Positions 1 to 6,177 of a stretch of 8,927 nucleotides of DNA are shown here, piece by piece. The DNA lies in the NCBI GenBank assembly GCA_025934475.1, contig JAICXZ010000075.1, forward strand, positions 1-8,927, in the 5' to 3' direction. The DNA is from Mucilaginibacter sp. GTDB taxonomy: Bacteria; Bacteroidota; Bacteroidia; Sphingobacteriales; Sphingobacteriaceae. The notes beneath the pieces were generated by a model. That model ran no database searches. It worked only from the letters and a program-made list of their open reading frames with translations, and had not been told where the DNA came from. The position numbers and the translations under genes were made by a program. Position 1 is the first letter of the stretch; each line of letters opens with the position of its first letter.

Positions 1-1190
1 GCCACTGCCGAAGACACTTCGGTAATTAGCCTGCGGTCCATTGGCTTGGGAATGATATAATCCTTGCCGAATTTGAGATTACGAGTATTATAGGCAAGGT
101 TCACCTCTTCTGGCACGGCCTTCTTGGCCAGCCCGGCAATTGCGTGGGTTGCAGCCAGCTTCATCTCTTCATTAATAGCTGTGGCCCGCACATCCAATGC
201 CCCCCTGAAGATAAATGGGAAGCCCAATACGTTATTAACCTGGTTGGGAAAATCAGCACGACCGGTGGCCATCAGGATATCTTTGCGGCACTTGATCGCC
301 ACATCGTACGCTATTTCGGGAACAGGATTCGCCATCGCAAAAACGATCGGGTTTTTGGCCATCCCTCTCAGCATATCGGCTGTCACAACATTTCCGGCCG
401 ATAAGCCAATGAAAACGTCAGCGCTCTTCATGGCATCTTCCAGGTTATGAATATCCTTGCGGGTAGTTGCAAACTGCATCCGCATATCGTCAAGATCAGT
501 GCGCTCGGGCGTGATCAGACCATTAATGTCGAACATCACGAGGTTTTCCTTTTTCACACCAAGCGCAAGGTATCCTTTCGAGCATGAAACAGCGGCGGCG
601 CCCGCCCCGTTCACTACCATCTTGATCCTATCCAGCTTTTTGCCCTGTATTTCGCAGGCATTTAGCAAAGCGGCGCCTGATATAATTGCGGTGCCATGCT
701 GATCATCGTGCATCACCGGAATCTTCATTTCGGCTTTTAACCTGCGCTCTATTTCGAAACAGCTTGGCGCCGAAATATCTTCCAGGTTGATACCACCGAA
801 CGTCGGCTCCAACGCTTTAACGATGGTTACAAATTCATCGACCGATTTTGCATTTACTTCTAAATCGAATACGTCGATATCGGCATATATCTTGAACAGC
901 AGGCCTTTGCCTTCCATTACCGGTTTGGCAGCTTCCGGTCCAATATTGCCGAGGCCCAAAACAGCAGTTCCATTTGTAATAACGGCTACGAGATTGCTTT
1001 TTGCGGTGTATTTATAAACGTCCTCCACGTTGTCGGCAATGCGCAGGCAAGGCTCTGCCACGCCCGGCGAATAGGCCAGCGTCAGGTCGCGTTGAGAATT
1101 GGTTGGTTTTGTAGGGACTACCTGTATCTTGCCCGGCCGTCCATTTGCGTGATAATCAAGGGCGTCCTGCTTCCGGTTGGTCTTATGCAT
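1..1190 (-). CDS. maeB: NADP-dependent malic enzyme (MaeB type), N-terminal 396 residues; 3' end beyond the window
   Basis: The enzyme decarboxylates malate oxidatively to pyruvate and CO2, making NADPH, in the cytoplasm. The ATG at 1190 opens 396 codons without a stop or frame break to the left edge. The malic domain fills about residues 10-165. It has LAYSPGVAEP with the probable catalytic Tyr40, VMEGKGLLFK with the probable general-base Lys95, the metal-binding NLEDIS (Glu137, Asp138) and HDDQHGTA (161-167). A Rossmann fold follows, with NGAGAAA at 194-200 and FAMANPVPE near 284-292. MaeB proteins carry a phosphotransacetylase-like C-terminal domain and total about 760 residues; that half would lie outside the window, so its presence is inferred. 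The start is supported by the usual short lead (KQDALDYH) before the malic domain and by a -7 promoter motif about 20 nt upstream. It is the first gene after the transglycosylase terminator, so probably its own transcription unit. Confidence 0.95.
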   Translation of the reverse strand, partial: MHKTNRKQDALDYHANGRPGKIQVVPTKPTNSQRDLTLAYSPGVAEPCLRIADNVEDVYKYTAKSNLVAVITNGTAVLGLGNIGPEAAKPVMEGKGLLFKIYADIDVFDLEVNAKSVDEFVTIVKALEPTFGGINLEDISAPSCFEIERRLKAEMKIPVMHDDQHGTAIISGAALLNACEIQGKKLDRIKMVVNGAGAAAVSCSKGYLALGVKKENLVMFDINGLITPERTDLDDMRMQFATTRKDIHNLEDAMKSADVFIGLSAGNVVTADMLRGMAKNPIVFAMANPVPEIAYDVAIKCRKDILMATGRADFPNQVNNVLGFPFIFRGALDVRATAINEEMKLAATHAIAGLAKKAVPEEVNLAYNTRNLKFGKDYIIPKPMDRRLITEVSSAV

Positions 1191-1208
1191 GGTTAGTTAA
1201 TTGGAGAA

Positions 1209-1232
1209 CCCAAAAATACAATTCTTTTTGGG
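1209..1232. repeat. Perfect 8-bp inverted repeat upstream of the malic enzyme gene
   Basis: CCCAAAAA (1209-1216) and TTTTTGGG (1225-1232) are exact reverse complements around an 8-nt spacer. It sits 19 nt upstream of the malic enzyme start and overlaps the -7 motif. It could be an operator or a weak hairpin. As a terminator it would make little sense on the minus strand, because no T-run follows the second arm. Confidence 0.5.
1211..1218 (-). promoter_or_regulatory. -7 promoter motif for the malic enzyme gene
   Basis: On the minus strand this reads TATTTTTG, a full match to the Bacteroidota -7 consensus TAnnTTTG, ending 20 nt before the malic enzyme ATG. That would give a leader of about 15 nt. 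No TTG/TTTG lies 17-23 nt upstream. The nearest TTTG is 27 nt away, and a TTTC lies nearer the expected place, so the -33 half is weak. The motif falls partly in one arm of the inverted repeat at 1209-1232. Confidence 0.45.
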
Positions 1233-1278
1233 CTGATAACGAAAGCAAAATGAGCAAATTGTCGGGATTACACGAAGC

Positions 1279-1342
1279 GTACCGATGGAACCCCGGATAA
1301 TTTTTAAATCCATTCTACCGACCAGATGTCCCGATGGGACAT
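1279..1342. repeat. Palindromic repeat-like element with two hairpins sharing a CCGATGG core
   Basis: ATGTCCC GAT GGGACAT (1326-1342) is a perfect 7-bp stem with a 3-nt loop. A second, imperfect hairpin, GTACC GAT GGAAC (1279-1291), has the same GAT loop and CCGATGG core, its centre 49 nt away. On the minus strand the first is followed by CTGGTCGGTAGAATGG. From memory, short stems of this kind followed by a GGTAGAA-like tail are dispersed between genes in Sphingobacteriaceae. Membership of such a family is an inference I cannot check here. The element occupies the spacer between a terminator and the malic enzyme promoter, where dispersed extragenic repeats are often found. Confidence 0.5.
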
Positions 1343-1388
1343 TTACCTTATTGCGTTTACTGGCTGTGGCGACATCCGAGCGGTACAT

Positions 1389-1421
1389 AAAAAAGCCCGG
1401 CGATGATTACTCATGCAGGGC
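1389..1421 (-). terminator. Intrinsic terminator after the lytic transglycosylase gene
   Basis: On the minus strand GCCCTGC-ATGA, loop GTAA, then TCAT-C-GCCGGGC form an 11-bp-scale stem with one mismatch and one bulged C, followed at once by six T (1394-1389). It lies 22 nt beyond the transglycosylase stop codon. Position, GC-rich base and T-run all fit a Rho-independent terminator. Confidence 0.85.
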
Positions 1422-1443
1422 CAAATATGTTATAAGGTTCTAA

Positions 1444-2589
1444 TTATCCTTTGTTAATCTTTGGCATATTGGCAACTGAGACGCTTGCCAGATTTTCAAA
1501 TTTTCGCACACGGTGATGAACCGGGATGCGTTTTTCAACTGGCTGGATGCCTTCATTGTTGTAGATGGTCTCCAGGTCAGTCGCCGCGAGGTCGCTGTTC
1601 ATTTGACCATAAAGGGAAATAAACTTTGCTTTCGCCTCTTCAGGAATCACAATAGTCTTCGGTGCAGAGGGTGAACCGTTTATGAGCATTCTTGGATATG
1701 AAGGATTTAACTGTACCAATTGTGACAAATTAATCGACAGTGTCTTCGCAATACTATTGAGCGATACCAGTTTATCCACCGAAACCGTGTCGGTTTTGGT
1801 AATGATCGGGCATTCCTGCGGTTTGATGTTGTGCTCTTTATAGTAGTTCATCACATACGTCATGGCGATGTACAGTGGCACGTAGTCTCTTGTTTGCGCC
1901 GGCAAATACTGGCGAATTGCCCAAAAATCGCTTGAACCAGCCTGATCAATCGCCCTGATCACATCACTCTTACCGCAATTATACGCTGCAATGGCCAGCA
2001 GCCAGTCGCCAAATTGTTGATAAGCGTCTTTCAGGTAAGCAGCTGCAGCCAGGCTGGATTGCACCGGGTCGCGGCGTTCGTCAACGTACTCATCCTGGGC
2101 CAAACCGTAGGTTCTGCCTACCGACGGCATAAACTGCCATGGTCCTGCGGCACCCATACGCGATACGGCGCTTGGATTAAGTTGCGATTCAACTATCGAA
2201 AGGTATTTGATCTCTTCAGGAATTCCAGCTTCGCGGAAAGCTTTTTCGTAAATTGGGAAGTAATATTTGGCTAAGCCTAATTCGCGCGATATGTCGCTTT
2301 TTTCTGAAAGGTAGTTGTCGATCTCGGCCTGTACGAACTCGTTATAATCGAGTTGTACTTCTTTCTGGATCAGATCGAGCCTTTTTTTGTAAATATTGTT
2401 ATGGTAAATACCGGTATTAACAGGCTTAACAACAGCCTACACCCCAGCCGAATCCTGCGCATCTCCAGGTATCAAAATGCAGCAATCTCCTGTGGCCGTA
2501 ACGCGTGTTGAACGGTGAGCGGAAGGAGTGGCAGCATTAGTGAGTTGGATCAGGCCTACGGCACCTACAATCAATACTAATCGCTTCAT
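1444..2589 (-). pseudogene. MltD-like lytic murein transglycosylase, interrupted by an in-frame TAG at codon 51
   Basis: This family cleaves the glycan strand of peptidoglycan in the periplasm, leaving 1,6-anhydro ends. Read from ATG 2589 in one frame, the gene gives 381 residues plus TAA, but codon 51 (2437-2439) is TAG. Residues 1-20 form a signal peptide (MKRLVLIVGAVGLIQLTNAA). After the TAG comes a helical lead and the SLT domain (about 110-235), with SIVESQLNPSAVSR containing the probable catalytic Glu134, then GAAGPWQFMP, VDERRDP and AIAAYNCG. A LysM-like stretch follows at about 269-316. The C-terminus, HHRVRKFENLASV, resembles the start of a further LysM repeat that ends early. The first Met after the TAG is residue 145 (2157), downstream of the catalytic Glu, and I saw no in-frame ATG, GTG or TTG between. 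Without readthrough no active enzyme is expected. It follows gatA after 32 nt, probably co-transcribed. Identity is secure; whether it is dead is not. Confidence 0.85.
2437..2439 (-). other. In-frame TAG inside the lytic transglycosylase gene
   Basis: The codons around it read D S A G V TAG A V V K P V. The frame is unchanged from ATG 2589 to TAA 1444. It lies in the variable linker between signal peptide and catalytic domain, so the original residue cannot be guessed. One base change from CAG, AAG, GAG, TGG or TAC/TAT would produce it. Confidence 0.9.
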
Positions 2590-2621
2590 TTAACCTTAGG
2601 TATTACTAATATATTAAATTT

Positions 2622-4049
2622 TTACAGTTCTACGAAATATTTCGCAAAATTTAATAAATCCTGTTCGGCGAAACGCTTAGTTAAAAGTTGTAAACCTATA
2701 GGCAAGCCTTTACTCGTGTCCCCTACCGGCAAGGATATAGCCGGAACCCCGGCTAATGATGCTTGTACGGTAAAAATGTCATAAAGATACATTACGGTAG
2801 GATCTTTTTCTTTTCGACCTATGGGGAACGCCGGTTCGGGCGCTGTTGGGATTAAAATGAAGTCGTATTCTTGTAGTAATGCGTCTGTTTTTTCTTTGAT
2901 CAGTCTGCGCACTTTTTGTGCCTTGGCATAGTAGGCATCGTAATAACCGGCACTTAAAACAAAGGTGCCCAGCATGATGCGACGTTTAACCTCCGTACCG
3001 AATCCTTCGGAGCGGGAACGCTTATAAGTAGTCAATAAATCAACCGCCTCTGGGCTTCGATATCCGTAATGTACACCATCGTAGCGGGCCAGGTTGGACG
3101 AAGCCTCGGCCATCGCTAATATATAGTAGGTTGGAACGATGTAATCGAGGAATTCAAAAGCTACCGGTTTTACAGTATGACCTTCTTCGCGAAGCTTATC
3201 GATGTATTTAACCAGCGTCGTTTTCACTTCGTCATCCACACCGGGGCTGGATAACGCCTCTTGTATGTAAGCGACCTTCTTTTTGGAAGTGTCTGATTTT
3301 AATTGCTTTTCATATTGCGGAACCGGCTTTTGCGCCAAAGTACTGTCGTACTCATCCGCGCCGCCCATAATTTCCAGGAGCAGGGCAGCATCCTCAACCG
3401 AGCGGGTCAAAGGCCCTACCTGGTCAAAAGAAGAAGCATATGCAATAATCCCATGACGAGAGATAGAGCCATAAGTTGGCTTCAAACCCACCAATCCGCA
3501 AAATGACGCCGGCTGACGAACCGACCCCCCGGTATCCGTACCAATTGCTGCATGACACATGCCAGCTTGCACAGCCACGGCCGAACCGCCTGAGGAACCA
3601 CCCGGAACACGGGTTGCATCGGCGTAGTTTTTTACCGGACCATAATAGGAATTCTCATTCCCTCCACCCATCGCAAATTCGTCGCAGCTGCAACGGCCTA
3701 TGATAATGGCATCTTCGGCTAGCAGGCGTTCAACAATAGTGGATGAATAAATGGAAGTAAATCCATCAAGTATCTTAGATGAAGCGGATACCTTGTGGTC
3801 TTTATAACAGATATTATCTTTAAGGGCAATTACCATTCCGGCCAGGCGACCGGCAGTACCAGCTTTTATCTTAGCATCAATTTCCTTTGACCGCGACAAA
3901 GCCTCCTGCTCAAATACCTCATTATAAGCATTCAGGTGTTTGTATTCCTTTGCACGGGCCAGGTAGCCCTTCACCAATCCCTCAACCGTGACACGGTTGC
4001 TCTGCAGGTCCCTCTTTATTTCATCTAAAGAGGAATACAATGTAGTCAT
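2622..4049 (-). CDS. gatA: Glutamyl-tRNA(Gln)/aspartyl-tRNA(Asn) amidotransferase subunit A
   Basis: GatA is the glutaminase/amidase subunit of GatCAB. It frees ammonia from glutamine so that mischarged Glu-tRNA(Gln) or Asp-tRNA(Asn) can be amidated. The 475 residues fit the full family length. The amidase Ser-cis-Ser-Lys triad is visible: Lys77 in ALKDN, Ser152 in PGGSSGGSA and Ser176 in TDTGGSVRQPAS. The cis-Ser assignment follows the offset to well-studied GatA proteins. DEFAMGGGNENSYYGP and SNLARYDGVHYGYR are hallmarks of GatA rather than general amidases. GatB and GatC are not in the window, which is common in Bacteroidota, where gat genes are often dispersed. The start codon lies 11 nt beyond the T-run of the tat terminator, so how the gene is transcribed is unclear. 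The transglycosylase gene follows 32 nt downstream. Confidence 0.97.
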   Translation of the reverse strand: MTTLYSSLDEIKRDLQSNRVTVEGLVKGYLARAKEYKHLNAYNEVFEQEALSRSKEIDAKIKAGTAGRLAGMVIALKDNICYKDHKVSASSKILDGFTSIYSSTIVERLLAEDAIIIGRCSCDEFAMGGGNENSYYGPVKNYADATRVPGGSSGGSAVAVQAGMCHAAIGTDTGGSVRQPASFCGLVGLKPTYGSISRHGIIAYASSFDQVGPLTRSVEDAALLLEIMGGADEYDSTLAQKPVPQYEKQLKSDTSKKKVAYIQEALSSPGVDDEVKTTLVKYIDKLREEGHTVKPVAFEFLDYIVPTYYILAMAEASSNLARYDGVHYGYRSPEAVDLLTTYKRSRSEGFGTEVKRRIMLGTFVLSAGYYDAYYAKAQKVRRLIKEKTDALLQEYDFILIPTAPEPAFPIGRKEKDPTVMYLYDIFTVQASLAGVPAISLPVGDTSKGLPIGLQLLTKRFAEQDLLNFAKYFVEL

Positions 4050-4060
4050 GCGGCTAAAAT

Positions 4061-4103
4061 AAAAAACTTATCCGTTGAAACCGAAATTTCAGCAGATAAG
4101 TTT
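4061..4103 (-). terminator. Intrinsic terminator after the tatA pair, directly before gatA
   Basis: On the minus strand AAACTTATC pairs exactly with GATAAGTTT (9 bp). The inner arms TGCTGAAA and TTTCAACG extend the stem to about 17 bp with one mismatch and one wobble, around loop TTTCGG. Six T in a row and then ATTTT follow. It begins 45 nt after the stop of the short tatA gene and ends 11 nt before the gatA ATG. It may act as a terminator, as an attenuator in the gatA leader, or both. Confidence 0.75.
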
Positions 4104-4148
4104 ATGTCGTGAGCAGAATGAAACTAAAGCGATCTTCGCAGACCAGTC

Positions 4149-4355
4149 TTAGTGTTTTTCCTCTGTAGGAGTGGTAGTGGTCGTAGTAGTGTTGGTGGTC
4201 GTCGGAGTCGAGCTACTTTCTCCGTTCTGAGCATCCTTAAATTCCTTAACACCTTTGCCCAAACCCCTCATTAATTCAGGAATTTTCTTTCCTCCAAAAA
4301 ACAGCAATAGTGCCAATACAATTAGGATAATATGCTGCGGTTCTAACAGTCCCAT
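4149..4355 (-). CDS. tatA: Sec-independent translocase protein TatA-like, short form (68 aa)
   Basis: TatA subunits oligomerise in the inner membrane and, with TatC, move folded proteins carrying twin-arginine signals. The protein has a short periplasmic lead with polar residues (MGLLEPQH), one membrane helix at about 8-21, the hinge FFGGKKIPEL at 19-28, and an amphipathic helix with LGKGVKEFKDA at about 32-42. The cytosolic tail is low complexity, with nine Thr in a ten-residue run near 53-62 broken by an Asn. It lies 28 nt downstream of the longer tat paralogue and is presumably co-transcribed from the promoter at 4825-4858. No tatC is in the window. TatA versus TatE cannot be told from sequence alone. 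Confidence 0.93.
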   Translation of the reverse strand: MGLLEPQHIILIVLALLLFFGGKKIPELMRGLGKGVKEFKDAQNGESSSTPTTTNTTTTTTTPTEEKH

Positions 4356-4383
4356 GATCTATTAATTTACTTGTTACTTATTC

Positions 4384-4806
4384 TTACGTTGTTTTAATTG
4401 GTTCGGTTGTGGTTTCTTCGGTATGTTTTCCCGTTACGGTGTTATGGCTGTCGCCAAGCGGCATAGTACCAGGTATGGAAGGCGCTTCAGCCTCAGCCGT
4501 TTTATGTTCTTCGGTGCTTTCCGGATGTTCAGTGGTGGCAGTCGATGCTACTTGTTCTTCTGCTGGAGGCAATGCCGGCGGAGTCGCTTTAGCGGCTGTC
4601 TCTTCGGCCTTCTTTTCTTCGTAGCTATTGATCTGGTTATTGATCTCGCGCTTCACATCCTCAGATGCATTCTTAAAATCACGAATACCCTTGCCCAGGC
4701 CACGTGCCAATTCCGGAAGCTTATCACCTCCGAACAGCATCAGTGCCACGATCATGATAATCATCAGGTCCGATCCACTCAAAATCAATAATACCGAACA
4801 ATACAT
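4384..4806 (-). CDS. tatA: TatA/TatB-like translocase protein with long acidic tail (140 aa)
   Basis: This is a second single-span Tat subunit. A membrane helix covers about residues 13-26, followed by LFGGDKLPELARGLGKG (24-40) and an amphipathic helix IRDFKNASEDVKREI (41-55). The rest is a hydrophilic tail rich in Glu, Ala, Pro and Thr, much longer than in usual TatA. The length recalls TatB, but the FGGDKLPEL hinge is TatA-like. In Bacteroidota such proteins are usually filed as TatA/TatE, and the TatB role is uncertain. The ATG at 4806 gives the usual short N-terminus before the helix, and a full promoter lies about 19 nt upstream. It is first in the tat transcription unit. Confidence 0.9.
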   Translation of the reverse strand: MYCSVLLILSGSDLMIIMIVALMLFGGDKLPELARGLGKGIRDFKNASEDVKREINNQINSYEEKKAEETAAKATPPALPPAEEQVASTATTEHPESTEEHKTAEAEAPSIPGTMPLGDSHNTVTGKHTEETTTEPIKTT

Positions 4807-4824
4807 ACCTTCTGAAAGAATTTA

Positions 4825-4858
4825 CAAATATAAGGATTTATATGGCTAAAAGTTCAAA
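4825..4858 (-). promoter_or_regulatory. Bacteroidota-type promoter for the tatA pair
   Basis: On the minus strand TTTG (4858-4855) and TATATTTG (4832-4825) are separated by 22 nt. The second box matches TAnnTTTG at all fixed positions, and the spacing is within the 17-23 nt reported for this class. The -7 box ends 18 nt before the ATG at 4806. The site lies in the 60-nt gap after the EnvC-like gene, which has no visible terminator, so tat could also be reached by readthrough. Confidence 0.65.
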
Positions 4859-4866
4859 ATATTTAA

Positions 4867-6159
4867 CTATTCAGGCTGCAACCATAACTTAGGGTTAACC
4901 GGGTTTGTACTCTTATAGATCGCAAACTGAACCGTAGCATCACCCGAAGTTGGATCCGTAGCTACGGATCCGATCATCTGCCTTGCGGTAACCCGTTCTT
5001 CCTTGCTTACTGTCGCCGACTTCAAATTTGAATACGACGTAAAGTACTCACCATGTTGTATTACAACTGTCAGCGTACCGTAAATATTGGTTACCATGGC
5101 TACTTTACCTTCAAAAACGGCTCGAACAGGCGCGCCGGCGTTGGTTTTTATTTCGACGCCATCAGTTTCAGTACGTATGCCCTCTATGGTGTAAACACCA
5201 GGCCACCTGATAGGGATACCATTGGATACCGGCCACGTAAGATGTCCTTTATTTTCAAGGAAGTTGTCGGATATCCTGGCGCCTTCCGGGGTTGAACGCA
5301 ATACCTCGCTGGTACTCGAGTTGGCGTCTATTTTCGGTGCAACGGCTTTAGGCTTGTTCGGATTTGCAGACGCTGCTGCATTTGCAGCCCTGGCCGCTCT
5401 TTCAGCTTCTTCGGCCCTACGGCGCGCTTCAGCAATTTCCCTGCGGATAGCATCGCGTATCTCCGAATTTGTACGCGCTATTTTCCTTTGCAAGTCGCGC
5501 TGCTGTTCCTTTAACTGCCCTTGCTGTTTCGAAAGATCAGTTACTACCTGCACCTCATCTTTCTTCTGTTTATTCAGCGTTACCTTTTCCTTGATCTGAT
5601 CAACCAGCACATTATTTTTTTCCTTCTTGGAATTATCCAGCTCGTTGATCTTTACGTGCAGGTCTTTTTGCGTACCCTCGATAGACTCAGCCTGGCGCTG
5701 ACGATAACCGGCAAACTCCTGCAGATATTTCATCCGTTTATAGCCCTGGTTAAAATCCTTAGCTGCGAAAACGAACATGAGCTTATTGTATGCACTGCGA
5801 TTATGGTAGGCGAAAAGCACCATAGCTGCGTACTGTTTTTTCAATTGGTCGAGCTGGCTTTGGAGGTTGTGTACCTGGGTATTGTTTTCGGATATCTGGT
5901 TATCCAGCAAACGCACCTGCGAGTTGATTGAGTTGATTTTTTGCTCACGTATCTCTATCTGGGCCTTCAGATTGTTGAGCTGCTTGAGCGAACTGCGTTT
6001 GTTATTGGCAGTTTCCTCGTATTCGCGATTCAACTGCTGCAGCTCTTCATTGTATTTGGCGACACGTTTTTTTAGTTCGTCGCTGCCGGGTTGCTGCGCG
6101 TAGACACGCACGGTTACCAACAATCCGATAACTAGAAGAAACAGCGTTAGAAATTTCAT
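4867..6159 (-). CDS. envC: EnvC-like murein hydrolase activator: coiled coil plus degenerate M23/LytM domain
   Basis: Probably a periplasmic activator of peptidoglycan amidases during cell separation. The 430 residues begin with a signal peptide (to about residue 22, VRVYAQQ). Long coiled coils rich in Gln, Lys, Glu and Asn follow at about 25-250, ending in an Arg/Glu/Ala helix (REIAEARRRAEEAERAARAA). A Pro/Asn/Ala linker leads to a LytM domain at about 305-430. The Zn ligands of active M23 peptidases are missing: the H-x-G-x-D region reads TDGVEI, the usual YAHL reads YSNL, and the HLHF motif reads TVQF. Loss of the metal site is typical of EnvC, which activates amidases instead of cutting peptidoglycan itself. 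The gene starts 18 nt after the DUF4292 stop and ends with TAG at WLQPE, the usual family end. A MepM-type peptidase is excluded by the missing ligands. Confidence 0.9.
   Translation of the reverse strand: MKFLTLFLLVIGLLVTVRVYAQQPGSDELKKRVAKYNEELQQLNREYEETANNKRSSLKQLNNLKAQIEIREQKINSINSQVRLLDNQISENNTQVHNLQSQLDQLKKQYAAMVLFAYHNRSAYNKLMFVFAAKDFNQGYKRMKYLQEFAGYRQRQAESIEGTQKDLHVKINELDNSKKEKNNVLVDQIKEKVTLNKQKKDEVQVVTDLSKQQGQLKEQQRDLQRKIARTNSEIRDAIRREIAEARRRAEEAERAARAANAAASANPNKPKAVAPKIDANSSTSEVLRSTPEGARISDNFLENKGHLTWPVSNGIPIRWPGVYTIEGIRTETDGVEIKTNAGAPVRAVFEGKVAMVTNIYGTLTVVIQHGEYFTSYSNLKSATVSKEERVTARQMIGSVATDPTSGDATVQFAIYKSTNPVNPKLWLQPE
4952..4971. repeat. Perfect 20-bp palindrome inside the EnvC-like gene
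   Basis: GGATCCGTAGCTACGGATCC equals its own reverse complement over all 20 bases. It encodes G-S-V-A-T-D-P in the LytM domain, about 80 nt before the stop codon. As RNA it could fold into an 8-bp stem with a 4-nt loop; as DNA it could bind a dimeric protein. No function is evident. Confidence 0.6.
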
Positions 6160-6177
6160 CGGCCTAAAATAGGAATT

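Noticed and set aside
8..22. CCGAAG-ACA-CTTCGG hairpin at the left edge
   Set aside because: A 6-bp stem inside the malic enzyme coding frame is plausible by chance and has no T-run or other context suggesting function.
1..1017. Plus-strand open frames opposite the malic enzyme gene
   Set aside because: The minus strand carries all malic enzyme motifs in an unbroken frame; the plus frames have no recognisable content.
1197..1388. 63-codon minus-strand open frame between the terminator and the malic enzyme gene
   Set aside because: It starts directly after the terminator T-run, reads through the palindromic element and the promoter hairpin, shows no domain or clear ribosome binding site, and resembles no family I know. 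It is best read as non-coding spacer.
2157..2589. A frameshift as the cause of the broken transglycosylase
   Set aside because: Codon-by-codon reading from 2589 to 1444 stays in one frame with family-like sequence on both sides of the TAG, so no indel is needed.
4054..4061. TATTTTAG as a -7 promoter box for gatA
   Set aside because: It differs from TAnnTTTG at one fixed position, has no -33 TTG at the right distance, and ends 4 nt before the ATG, leaving no leader.
4160..4206. GT-rich repetitive stretch as a microsatellite
   Set aside because: It simply encodes the Thr-rich tail of the short TatA with mixed ACT, ACC and ACG codons; there is no uniform repeat unit.
5222..5931. Plus-strand open frames opposite the EnvC-like gene
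   Set aside because: They are antisense shadows of a strongly supported gene; the Leu/Phe/Ser-rich translation is the usual complement of Lys/Glu/Gln-rich coiled coil.
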